Shown: piece after piece, positions 14,775 through 26,001 of the stretch
Numbering within the stretch: position 1 is the first letter of the stretch
Layout: each line of letters starts with the position of its first letter
Assembly (NCBI GenBank): GCA_950106755.1
Contig: OX467086.1
Span: 30,088,001-30,152,000, forward strand
Direction of reading: 5' to 3'
Source of the DNA: Climacium dendroides
Taxonomy: Eukaryota; Streptophyta; Bryopsida; Hypnales; Climaciaceae
Length of the DNA: 64,000 nt
Position numbers and translations under genes: made by a program
The notes under the pieces: model-generated
What the model was told of the DNA's origin: nothing
Databases searched by the model: none
What the model saw: only the letters and a program-made list of their open reading frames with translations

Positions 14775-17618
14775 TCACTCGTCAACTGTACCTCCGGAGG
14801 ATTCTGCAGGAGTTGCATCCTCCTGATCGGAGCTTGTTTCAGTGTCTTTGTCGGCATTTCGACCAACTGTAAGCGAACTATGCTTGCCGCCTTGAAACAT
14901 AGCCTTGAACTCAAATAAATACTGCGTCACCTGTCGAGCATATCACCAAGATCCTATCAGGGAATGACGATGGAAACGAAAATAGAAAACGTGCAAAATT
15001 AAAATAAAGAGTAAAGACTACCTCCTGCACACTTCCTTTCAAAGGGAGGCAGGGCAGGGCAGGACAAAAAAATGACCCCGCTGGGCCCTAAACAACATGA
15101 CCCTAAATACGGTAATAACACAGCCCTACCTTTGCACAATGTACGAGATAGAGCAGGAGCTAATTGCCAAAATCAACAAACATGCATCTCATATTTAGCA
15201 AAGCTTGTGATAAATATCAACTCACAAAGAACACTATCAGAGAATCAGTCACAAGACCAAATTTAAGATTATTCAATCTCGTACACAACATTAACGGATG
15301 TCGATAGAGACAAAACAATAGTTACGGGTCAGCTGTATGTTCAAAAAGCGCAATCATACCTCCTCCAAATTGTGCTCTAGTTCTGAGACACGTTGAGTCT
15401 TCGCCTGCAGCAGGCGTTCAGTCTCTTGAAGACGGGCTTTCAACTCATCCCTCTCCTTCTCCACACACAGAGTTGTTGCCTTCTGTTCAAGTCCCAGCCC
15501 CGTCACGATTCATCCATGTCCTGCCCTTGACTCAGGCTCAATCACTCTTTTTCCCTTCCCGGCCCTGTGTAGCTGGACTAGGCTGACATTAGCTGGTCAT
15601 TACCATATCTTTATTACCTACCCTTACTGGTTACAATGACACAGATGTACAGATGACCTACTCACACACTCTATTAGCTATGCTGAAAAGGAGTAAACGA
15701 TGATACAGGGTCCTAGAAAGCTATCTCCAACCGTTCAAAATGCTTGGGAAACCAACCTCATCAAGGGATTCTGGTTTTAGTATGGTTTCACAATGATCAA
15801 GAGCTTCGTGCATTGCTTCTTCAGCAGCCTTCTTGGCAGCTTCAGCCTCAGCTCGAGCTTCTTCGGCGATCCTAAGAGCAGCAACAGCCTATTCGCAAGA
15901 GAATTGTCAGTGAAGAAAAAAGGCTCCACCGCAGACTCTAATTTCTGTTGATATTACTATGCAACAACTCTGGATTCTACACTGTTTTCTAACTGCAAAA
16001 TCTAACAAAAGAATTGAAGTATCAGTCATCACCTGAGCTGCAGCCAACCCTGCAGCCACTTCTGCTCGTCGAGCCCTCTCGTTGCTAGCCCTGGCTTTCT
16101 CTTCTGCACTGCTGAATACCTCCCAGGTAGTTTCCTCATCTTCAAGCTCGCTGTCTGGTCCAGTATCATGTCGGGCATTAATTAATAGAGCGTCACCTGG
16201 AGTCTCCCATTCACGTCTCTTCCACTCCTTTGATTCTCTTTCAAAGCTTCGGTCATTATCTGCACATACAAAAAACATGTTCATTGATGCAAAATGCAAG
16301 TAGATCATTAAGTGAGGTTAGCATAACCACTTCCACCCTCAACAGAAGATATTGGAAAGAATTGCAAAGATAGGCGCAGCAATCACTGCATTTGTATTGG
16401 GATCTACAGAGGCTAAAAACATGCGTATCAACCAACTTAGCTTAATTGCAGAACAAACAGCTGTGTAAAATATAGCATGTTCCAGTAAATTAACATACCT
16501 CCAGAGCTTTTGAAACTGCCATGTCGCTTCAGGCCGTTTTGCTGAACAGTCTCTCGGCGGCGAACACCCAAGCAATGACCCATAGTTTTGTCCTCACAGG
16601 TTTTGTCTCCAGAGGAAGAGCCTCCGTCATCTCCATCTCTGAAAGACTGTATCTGTCCTTCCAGAGCCACTTGTAGTCGACCTAAGCCATCCGACTCTTC
16701 ATCAACCAACACCTGCAATTTCCAAAAAACTACTATTATTTAAGGAAAAAGTCTCTAGTGAGTAGTGCGAATCAAGAGCGACGATTGGTCAGGGTCGACG
16801 ATTGTTTTTGACCAATTAGTCCACACGACGGCTCAGGGCCGTAGCACCAAATATCTCGGTGCAAACAGGCTATGCGTAACAGCTGCCAGATATTGCAGTT
16901 ATCTAATTCAGTGTACGACATAACCAAGTCAATGATATACTAAAAAGTAAAGAATAAAAATGAGATGATTCTACCATAATGATAGCGCACCGGATGTCTG
17001 GTATGCAACATCTCAAATGAACAGGTATTCAGAACGCACGAAGAGGCATTCAGGGAGAGACAAATGAACGCGTTGCATTCTACAGCGATGTCAAAACATC
17101 ACAATCGAATAAGGAGAAATGTTCTGCCATACTTGATGCAACAAAACATTCTTAGCACGAAGACTACACCTCAACAACGACTGAACTGTTGCTAACAAAG
17201 ATGTCAAAACACAGAACCTACGGCATATTCAAAACACCAGTGAAACATATGGTCATTCGTAGATCTTGAAAGCACCGCTAATCAATATTGCAGGAAGTGC
17301 ACTTGTAGCGCAAATACTAACCTGGAGTGCTACGGCCTCAGCAAGAGCAGCTCCTTCCTCATCAAGTCTTTGTTCTTCCTCTTTCCGTCTCTGCTTCTTC
17401 TTCTCAAGCTCCGTCCGAATGGCAGCAGCAGTGGCAAGTGCTTTCTCCAAACGCCGTTTTTTCTTCTCCGCCTGCTTCATCCGGTCTCTCTCTTCTTTCG
17501 CCTGCTTCTTTTTCTCTTTCCGAGAGCTTGCAGTTGCTGAAAATGGTACAGCACCGGGGCTTACCCCAGGGGTAGCACTGTCAACCACTGGCATTTCCCT
17601 CTTATCCCTTTCAAACAT
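14775..17618 (-). CDS. Plant coiled-coil protein of unknown function, six exons, 382 aa
   Basis: Exons (minus strand): 17618-17322, 16712-16499, 16259-16033, 15888-15757, 15482-15360, 14930-14775; all GT-AG and phase-consistent. I do not recognise a named family. Residues 33-62 are a highly basic helix (SSRKEKKKQAKEERDRMKQA and on), and residues 65-98 are charged and likely coiled-coil. Residues 100-170 are acidic and Gly/Ser-rich, probably disordered. Residues 205-290 form a long Ala/Glu/Arg helix (ERARRAEVAAGLAAAQ, EEARAEAEAAKKAAEEA), and 291-331 a second coil (KERDELKARLQETERLLQ). The tail has VTQYLFEFKAMF, then an acidic Ser-rich end. The basic N-terminus suggests nuclear or RNA-associated localisation (inference). 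The acceptor at 15482 has a weak pyrimidine tract and is the least certain border. The start chosen is the first in-frame ATG after an upstream stop; the GTG at 17642 was not used. Confidence 0.8.
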
Positions 17619-17660
17619 GGAATTCCCGTTCTCTGTTCCCACAGAACTTCCAAACCAGTG

Positions 17661-17678
17661 CTACGCGACACGGCTCAT
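17661..17678 (-). promoter_or_regulatory. Five-codon upstream ORF before the coiled-coil gene
   Basis: The minus strand reads ATG AGC CGT GTC GCG TAG, in frame with the main ATG at 17618 and 42 nt ahead of it. If the mRNA starts upstream of 17678 this uORF would be met first and could lower translation. An alternative is that the TAG is a splice acceptor, in which case the uORF would not exist in the mRNA. Confidence 0.3.
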
Positions 17679-17869
17679 GGAGAAGCTACATACGCTACTC
17701 AACAGATCTAAGTCTGCGTACAATCGTCAAGAATAGAATCTTGCAGCACTATCAAGATAACAGCACCCTACAGTTACATGCTCCATCCACAACTCTATTT
17801 CTGACCATGGAGTCAAAATTCAAGTCTGGACCACTTGCCAACGGGTCTCATAGCCTAAGCTCGACGCGT

Positions 17870-17875
17870 CACGTG
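17870..17875. promoter_or_regulatory. G-box (CACGTG) upstream of the coiled-coil gene
   Basis: Palindromic CACGTG within GTCACGTGGC, about 250 bp upstream of the ATG on the minus strand. This flank is the strong bZIP/bHLH-type G-box. Its position suits a proximal promoter; function is inferred. Confidence 0.4.
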
Positions 17876-18299
17876 GCCCTGTCATTCCAAGTCGAACTCC
17901 AAAGCCGAAGCTCCAATGCACGGCGATTATTCCTTAACTCCAATTCACCGCGTCAAACTTTCACGGTCACCACAACACGAACTCCGCTCCCGGATTTTGC
18001 AATAACCAAAACACGCAACGAAGAATGCAACATAGGGCACAGAAAAACCACCGCGATGCTTCCAAACGCACATCCAAATCGCTCTTAGTTCCGCCACATC
18101 AGAGCCGGAAAAGAAACAGAAAAGAAACGGCAAAAGCAAAGCTCGCGAGAAAGGTCGAGAGCAATCGCACGCAGGCGCAACAGCAACGAAGGACAGCAGA
18201 AGCACAAAGGGGGAAAAAAAAAAGCCTTCTGCAACACACAGGGGATAAGTTAGCAGGGCAGAGGTAGACGATGACAAATTCTAAGAAAAACATGCGCCT

Positions 18300-19817
18300 T
18301 AGTTCCCAGGGGAAGACAGTTCCAAGCGTTAGGGGTGTCCCAATCCAAGTGTCGACACCTGGATCCACATCCTGAGACTTCAATCCACGTCCTCAGACTC
18401 CCTTACATGAACGAAATATCTCGAGGACGGAGGCCCTGATTGAGGTCCGTATATGGGGCCTCCAGTACTGGACGGACACGATGATGTATGGTATGTACGT
18501 ATTTTGTACGCCGTATACTTCCTTTGCATATATTATACTGAGGTACTGCTTCTATTTGTAGACTGGCAAAAATGTTTTAAAATGTCTTAAAATGTTTTAA
18601 AATCCTTTAAAAAAAATTTAAATCTTTTTAAATCTTTTCCAAATGTTAAGACCTGGTTGTGACTGTGACGACTTGGAACATTTGACAAAGTCAAAAGGGG
18701 GCTCATTCTTCAAGGTTATGCATTGTGATTTGTAAAGTAAAGTATTTCAATTCACTGGATTAGAAGCTACAGACTGCCCGTGTGGAGCCCCATCTGACAC
18801 ATTCTCACAACGCTGAGTAATACTATTTGTGTGTGTGACACTAATTTAAGTACAAGTAAAGTCACAAGCAAAAAGTTAGTGTGTGTAGCATCTTAGCCCT
18901 TAAATTTTATTAAGTGATAAATTTTCACATATTCTTGTATAGTTCAATTAAAAACATCAAATGGGATTTTGAATGATTATTTAAAGAAATTTCTTTGTAA
19001 AAATCGCAGTCGTTACAAAATAGATTAAAAATAATATGGAATTTTTGAGAAAAATGGGACCAACAATAGCAACAAACATCAAGTGATGGAGTAATTGGTG
19101 CACTCCTTGAGCTCACACCAAGAGAAATTCGATAGGAAAAGTTCAAAAGTTCGGTAGTGTATTTTGAGCTTTCAAGATGCAATCTTGAAAGTGTAACAAA
19201 AGTTATGATTTTAACAATTTAAAAATAAACAAATAGAATAAAAAGTAGATTATTGGAGTTATATTTTTGTAGTTCAGCTTAAATTTTTTTAGTGAAGAAC
19301 TGTGAAAATTCAAGTTTTGACTTTCAAAATGCCTATTGGACTTGCAATGTCTTTAAAGGATTAAGCTACAAAAGGCCTATATCCTATCTTGAATTTTGCA
19401 TATTTTTGCTTACATCTTTATAAATATATATTATTCACTTTGATTTCATTAAATTTGTCATATAGAAAGTTTTTTTCATTTAATAGTCAAAGCATTGGTT
19501 GGAATAAACAAAAAGTTATGTGGTCAAGAAAATCCCTAAAAACTCTGGTTATTCATGACTTAGAGTTGGGATGTTGGAATGCTAATAGCTCATGAAAAAA
19601 AATACTAAAATAATCTTTTTCAGTGTTTCAAATTACAAAAAGGCAAGGCCCACTTTGTGGACTTCTACCCAATATTGAATTAACTATTTTGAAATTTTCT
19701 CATGCAATAATGACTAGAATAGCTTCTATTTCAAAATCTAATATGGCAAGTTCTTTTATCATTATTTTCAAAGGTGTTTTTAGAAAACACCATTGCATAC
19801 AAGATGTAATGGAAAAT
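18300..19817. other. Intergenic DNA, no gene seen
   Basis: The first 250 bp are moderately GC-rich, after which the DNA becomes AT-rich. Phrases such as AAAATGTTTTAAAATG repeat near 18570-18620. No coding or RNA gene is supported. Confidence 0.5.
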
Positions 19818-20364
19818 GGTACTCTATTTGTCTCAAAATGATCTTCTTGTTGGCCTAAATCATTTGTCAAACTTATTTTCATTAGAAATGGATGTTTGGC
19901 TCCATACTTAGACACTACTAATTGTTCAAATGGTAAACCCAAATTGACTTGCTATTGTTGTAATTGATCCTTTCTTTAAGGTTCTATTGTTACTACAAGC
20001 CAATAAAAATTCATATACAACTTGACATTGCAAATCAATGAGGTTTAGTATTTGATTGTTATCTAGAACCAATAAAGTAGCTTCAAGTGGTAGTTTCTCT
20101 TCCATCCTTGTAATCATCAATCCAAATACAAATGAAATGACTGAAGGGATCAATCAACATTGTATGTATAAACAATCAAGATTTCCTACTTTAATGTGTA
20201 ATGTAAATGTCATTCACTAAGTAGACTAGATACAAGACCAAATTCCTACGTACATAGCCTAGCCCATAAACAATGTGGGATGGATGCCATACATAGTCCT
20301 AGGCCTACAAAATGAAGACTTCACTATGAACAATTGAATAACCACCGGTGTTCTTTGAAAATGC
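19818..20364 (-). mobile_element. Truncated mariner-like element with transposase N-terminal remnant
   Basis: A terminus-like sequence TACTCTATTTGTCTCAAAATG lies at 19818. On the minus strand, 20153-19926 encodes a frame with LQCQVVYEFLLACSNN, then LKKGSITTIASQFGF, resembling the N-terminal helix-turn-helix region of plant mariner transposases. The same layout, including a GGCATTTTCAAAGAACACC phrase, occurs at 5331-5640. The catalytic DDE part is absent, so this is an inactive remnant. The upstream terminus beyond the poly-C tract was not found. Confidence 0.55.
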
Positions 20365-20383
20365 CCCCCCCCCCCCCCCCCCC
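20364..20383. repeat. Poly-C tract of 20
   Basis: An uninterrupted run of 20 cytosines in otherwise AT-rich DNA. Runs of this length are prone to length change and to sequencing error. Confidence 0.9.
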
Positions 20384-20681
20384 AAATCCACTTTTCAATG
20401 CTCCAAGACTATATCTTGAAAAGGTTCTCAATTCCAAAATTTAAAGACGATGTAAGTGCACTAAATTCTATTTACAACTCAAAACAAGTTGAAATAACAT
20501 TAATCAAGATGGTATCTATTGGGGCAAGAAGTTTTTCAAGTCAATTATAAAAATAGGACACCATTAATCCCAAAAGGACCATTGTGTTTACAAAATTGCT
20601 TCAAAATACTTGTCCCCAAAGCAAGGTCAAAATCTTCATCAATATTTATTTTTAAACTAAACCAACCATATGATCTTTTGG
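20384..20681. other. AT-rich intergenic DNA
   Basis: No gene or structured repeat recognised between the poly-C tract and the next inverted-repeat element. Confidence 0.5.
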
Positions 20682-21249
20682 TTAACCCCTAAAGTCCTAA
20701 GGCCTTTTTCCTATCAAAACTACTTTAAACTACCACTTTTACTAACTTCACCTATAAATAATTTTTAGAATCTAACTATGAGATCTTGTTCTACACTTGT
20801 CTTAGATCACGTAATAAATTTTTTGTGATTTTTGACAAATAGATTGAAAGATATTTGCATTAAAAGTGAAAAAAAATTCTTTCAAGAAGTTGCTATGATT
20901 GCCCGCAAAATAAGAAGCTCCATAACTTTTACATCTCTAATCCAAATGGAATGAATTAAAGCTTCCCATTTACAAAAAAATTATAATCTACAAGAAAAAA
21001 ATATTAAAATTTTTATTTCAATTTTTTGTGAATTTTTCTTGTTGCCTAGTCTCTTCCATTTTGAGGTTATTGTAACAAAACTTTTGCTCCCATGCACCAA
21101 TTGAAATAAAAAATTATATTTCCAAAAAGCTCATAAGTTTTTCTATCTTATGAGAAAGTTTCAAAAAATTTCAGTAAAAATTGAGATCATAGGAACTTGC
21201 CTGAAATCCATTTTGTCCCCTATAGGGATAATGGGACTTTAGGGGTTAA
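20682..21249. mobile_element. 568-bp TTAACCCCTAAAGTCC element, copy A
   Basis: Termini are TTAACCCCTAAAGTCCTAAG and ATGGGACTTTAGGGGTTAA, inverted repeats of about 15 bp. The whole body aligns in reverse orientation with 23982-24549, which is also 568 bp long. No reading frame. This is a non-autonomous MITE-like element; TTA may be the target duplication. Confidence 0.75.
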
Positions 21250-21445
21250 TTTGTTCAAGTAATTGTCCCAAAATTTTAGAGTAAATACCTCTACGTATTG
21301 TAAGTTCAACATACCTATATTATTTTCATATGGAATTCATTTGGGAGCAATTGTTTTTATAACAATGCATTTTTATAAATATTTAAAATTCCCTTGAAGT
21401 TAGAAGAAAATTAATAACAATATTTGAAAAGTCTAAAGGTTCTTC

Positions 21446-21449
<4 letters not shown>

Positions 21450-21522
<73 letters not shown>

Positions 21523-21527
21523 TTTTT
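21450..21527. repeat. (TA)n microsatellite followed by poly-T
   Basis: About 28 TA units (21450-21505) run directly into about 22 T residues (to 21527). Confidence 0.9.
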
Positions 21528-23981
21528 AATTTGTGAAAAGTTGAATATTCAATAAAAAAAACAAGTCTCCATTGTAAAGAGACGTCAATTGACACGAGTT
21601 CAAGATATTGTCTTCATCTATTGACTTTATAATTTGGAATTTGTGCATGAATTTTTAGGATGGATGCTTCTCATTATAATCAATGTGTGAACTTTTGTTT
21701 CTTGTCATTTCCATAAATATTGCAAAAATTATAAGATTTTTTTCAATTTTAATGTTAAATTGGGCAACAAAAAATATATTCCAAAAAAATGTTAATTACT
21801 TTTTTGAGATTGTATACATTGGTACCTACTCAAAAATACGAACCATTGAATTCCAAATATGAGGTAAGAGTTATAAAGAGTTTAATTGCTTGTAAAATTA
21901 AACTCCTTATAACTCCTTATATGAAGATGTCTTTTGCTCTCAATTTTAAAATTTTCAATTAAAAATAAAAATAAAGGATATCAATTGTTCACTAAAACAT
22001 TTTTACCATTGGGTTTAATAATTCTAAATTTCTTCCAAAAGTAATTAGGATATTAGTTATATCTTTCATTTAATAGCACCTTCTACTTCACAATTTAAAA
22101 AAAAATGAATATGAAAGTTTTTTAGTTAAATTTTTTGATACATGATTTTCAGTCCATTTTTCAACTTATTGACTAAAATGCACAAGTTGTAGGACATACT
22201 TGTTATTTCCTAAAAATATTGAAAAACAAAACTTTACCTTTTGGAACGATTAGAAAAGCTTACATTTTGAAGCTTTGACAAAATTATTGGCAAATTATAG
22301 AACTTAGAGCCACTTTAAAATTGAATGTTGTTATTTTGACTAGGGTCCCATTATACATATCCATTCTATACACTTCAATATGTTTAGTAATTCTTGAGTG
22401 GATAGAAGAAGTTAAGAATGGTAGGCTAGGTGGATATGTACAATGGTATTAAGGTAAACCAACCTATCATCTCAATTTTGCCCTTATGTACCCAAAGAAT
22501 ATATCCCAAAAGGAAAACATACACAAGGAATGAATTGATATTTGGATGGTAATAGATAGGTTGCCTTTATATGTAGAATTATTGACTTTAGACCAAACAG
22601 AAGGATACTTTGCCTTGTAAAATATTTCATGGGAGAAAATTTTAACTTAGAAAGTGAGACAATGCTACATTGCATACAACCTCTTGTAGAATAGCTACTT
22701 ATACCATCTACACTATTGCAAGATTTATGGGAATACTTTCAATTCAACTATAGTTTTAGATATAAGAAATAAGCTTCTCAAATATTTGGGAGGACTGTTG
22801 TTGCAACAATTGGAAAAGATACATTATTGAACAAACATGTTACATATGCATCTATAATAAAATATTGGTTGTCATTAATTGGTTGCATGTAATATTTGTC
22901 ATAAAGTGTTTTTTGCCATGTTAGTGAATAAACCATTTTTTAAATATGAATCGCCAAAGATACCTTTCTACCATAGCTGAATAATGTTATTTTGAGTGAA
23001 TCCTACTACAAGTAGGAAAAAGACTTTACAAAGTCAAAGATAGCATATTGACACTTTAATCAACATTCCCAAACTATTTCTTTCAATGGTCACTACCATT
23101 CACTAAGAGCATTGCCACCCTTGCATGGATGATAAACTTAGGATTACTAGTGTAGGGGATAGGCTTCAAAATATCTCCCAGCTTTGCATGGTTGACAAAT
23201 TAATTCCATTGTGCCCCTCTAAATCGAAGTTTTGAACATCCTCTCTAAATTACCTGAGGGCTTTGTTCTCAACAAATAGGATGGTGTACATACTAATATA
23301 CATACTATTCATCCATTAATAAGTTATTTTGTAGCCATCTATAGATATGTTGAAACTATGATCCTAATGCAATCCATAAAATTCTTCACCTCAAGTTAAT
23401 TTAGATTTCAAAATCACATATTTGTAATAAGACAATATTGCAAAGAAATTGAATGCCCTCAATCCTCAAGGGTACAAAAGTACTTCTAAATACTAATTCT
23501 AACACATGTTCATACTTGATATGTGGAAATTATAGGAGTGATTCATAAAATATACAAAGAATAATTGCAAAGTTTGCAATTAGAGAAAATTAAATAGAAT
23601 ATTTAATCTTCTAAGGTTGTATTAGAATGTTACAATGCTCAAACCAATGACCATATATTACCAATTTATGGACAAAATTGGTTTTGATTCAATTTTCAAT
23701 CTAGCCAACACAGAAAACCTCAATGGTTATTTATACATTTTAACCTTTGAAGATCTTAAAAATTAAATTTTAGATTTAATATAGTATTTTTTGTATATTT
23801 GACCAAGAAGGTGCATTAACTAGAAAACATAGTAATAATCTTTTTTTATTCATTTGAGAGTGTTATAGATCCAATGATATATAAAACTCCCAATTTGGAT
23901 TAGACATCTTCCATATCTCAAAAACTACAAAATATTCTTATATTCTATAAATATGGTCTGATATTTAAAATGGTCCTATAT
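21528..23981. other. AT-rich intergenic DNA
   Basis: Many stop codons in all frames. Short fragments read vaguely like old retrotransposon sequence, but none is long or specific enough to name. No gene is supported. Confidence 0.5.
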
Positions 23982-24549
23982 TTAACCCCTAAAGTCCCAT
24001 TGTCCCTACGACGGTCAAAATGGATTTTGGGTAGACTCCTATGATCTCAATTTTTACTAAAACTTTTTCATAAAATAGAAAATCTTAAGAGCTTTTTGGA
24101 AATATATATTTTTATTTCAATCAGTGTCCAGGAGCAAAAAATATGCCACAATAGCCTCAAAATAGGGGAGACCGAGCAACAAAAAAAACCCACAAAAAAT
24201 TGAAATAGATTTTTTAATATTATTTTTCTAATAAATTATATTTTTTTATAAATGGGAAGCTTTGATTCATTCCATTTGGATTAGAGATGTAAAAGTTATG
24301 GAACTTCCTATTTTGCGGGCAATCATAGCGACTTCTTGAAAGAAATTTTTTTCTTTCGCTTTGAATACTAATATCTTTCAATCTATACAATCAAAAATCA
24401 CAAAAAAATTATCACATGATCTAAGACAAGTGTAGATCAAGATCCTACAATTGGATTCTAAAAAATATTTTTTAAAATTTATTTTGTAGGTAATTGTAGT
24501 AAAAGTGGTAATTTTGAGTGGTTTTGGCAAAAAAATGGTCAAGGATTAA
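23982..24549. mobile_element. 568-bp TTAACCCCTAAAGTCC element, copy B (inverted)
   Basis: Begins TTAACCCCTAAAGTCCCATT and ends AATGGTCAAGGATTAA. It is the reverse-oriented twin of copy A: for example, the CCATTTTGTCCCC region of copy A appears here as its inverse, and GCGGGCAATCATAGC here is the inverse of GCTATGATTGCCCGC there. No reading frame. Confidence 0.75.
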
Positions 24550-26001
24550 AATGGCATCTAAAGAAAAAAAATGCTAATTGGTGAATCATCAACTCAAAAG
24601 TGCATAATATTGAAAATGCACAAAATACAAGACATTGTACATAATTCATATTCCCCAAATTAAATACAATGCCATAAAGCATGAAACATTATTCATGAAA
24701 CATGCATCACTTATGGTAAACCCAACCCTAAGACCAATAAGGTGAAAATACAAGTTCTTTGGGGTAAAAATAAGATCTTGCCCCCTATTTTGTGCCATGT
24801 TTAGGGTATGTTCTTGACCTCCACTAGCTAATTTGGGGTCTCTGATTGCAAATATGAATTCAAAACTTCCAAATTTTTTCATGTATGAAAAATAAAAACT
24901 CCAGCGTTTTCCCCTATCCCCGGGGTAAAATTCCACCGTTTTCACCCTGCTGGTATCACTTCGTGGGACGGGTTTAGCGTCCTGCCTCCTTGCAGTTGCG
25001 AATTTAATGCCCCTGCAACCATCCCTCAATAAGTCGGTCTGAGGTACAGCATGTCAGCCAGCAGGTTCAATGTCCTTCATACACCCTCGTAAATGCAGCC
25101 AAGTGGCATGAAGGCACAGAATACCCATGTGGGCCTTGGATCATGCAGGTGCCGAGAACACCAGTACTCGCATGGAACGATGGTACTGTTCTCACTTGAC
25201 GAGGATCATAAGACAAGTACGGTAGTATATACGTATAGGGTACTGTACAGACTACTAAATAAGTACAGAGCCACCGAAAGCTTGAACAATTCAACAGCCA
25301 TTCGTTGATCCCAAAGCAGCCTCCTCAAATCATGTGCATGCGGCAGCATTAGTTGTGCCCAGGTGGGCCACTAACTTACTGATTTGAAAGACTCGAATGC
25401 CTACTCTCTCCATGTGGACCAACCGGGAAGAGAGCCAGCCAGTTTTAGTATCTTGGAGTTCCAATCCGCTCGCCACCAAATGCCACTGTGATTGGTGACA
25501 AGCGGGACAGAATCTCACAAATTCTGAAAAAGGCTTGTCACTGATGATCGAGCTCCAAAATACACCAGAGTAAATACGATGAAGAACACTTCGGAGGTCG
25601 AAGTAAAGGTCAATTACAGGATAGGCAGATGGATAGGTCAAAGCGTTACCGGGCTTAGCAGATCTCGTCCAGTAGAGCTGAATGCTCTGAAAGTCGTTGC
25701 TTCAAAATTTGGTAGTCTGACCGGGTTAATTTGTAACCTGAGCTGACAAACGCCTAAAGAGTTTCACTATCAGCAGAACAGTAGCATTCTCATGTCAGAA
25801 TAGTTAGTGACCATCCCGTAAGAAACGTCACTACGTATATTCATCTGCTATACATTCACATATCTCAATTGATCAGGGTTTGGGATATTGTAAATTTGAC
25901 TGAGGAAACCTAAACCAATGGTCGAAAGTACACTTGGATGGTGATATCAGATAGCATAAGCAGAATCTCAGGCTGGGGCCGAGAATGTACCACAGAGCAT
26001 A
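24550..26001 (-). other. 3' flank of GCP5, GC-richer, no gene called
   Basis: From about 24.9 kb to the GCP5 stop codon the DNA is non-repetitive and GC-richer than the flanking repeats, compatible with a 3' UTR plus old single-copy DNA. Minus-strand open frames at 25330-25641 (103 aa) and 24646-25029 (127 aa) have no recognisable domain, so they are left uncalled. Confidence 0.4.

Noticed and set aside
17619..17642. Extension of the coiled-coil protein to the GTG at 17642
   Set aside because: Plant genes rarely start at GTG; the first in-frame ATG is at 17618 and an in-frame stop precedes it at 17661-17663.
17266..17736. 156-aa plus-strand open frame
   Set aside because: Antisense to the Lys/Glu/Arg-rich first exon of the coiled-coil gene; Ser/Phe/Leu-rich mirror composition.
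25330..25641. 103-aa minus-strand open frame downstream of GCP5
   Set aside because: No recognisable domain, no clear promoter, and it lies where a GCP5 3' UTR is expected.
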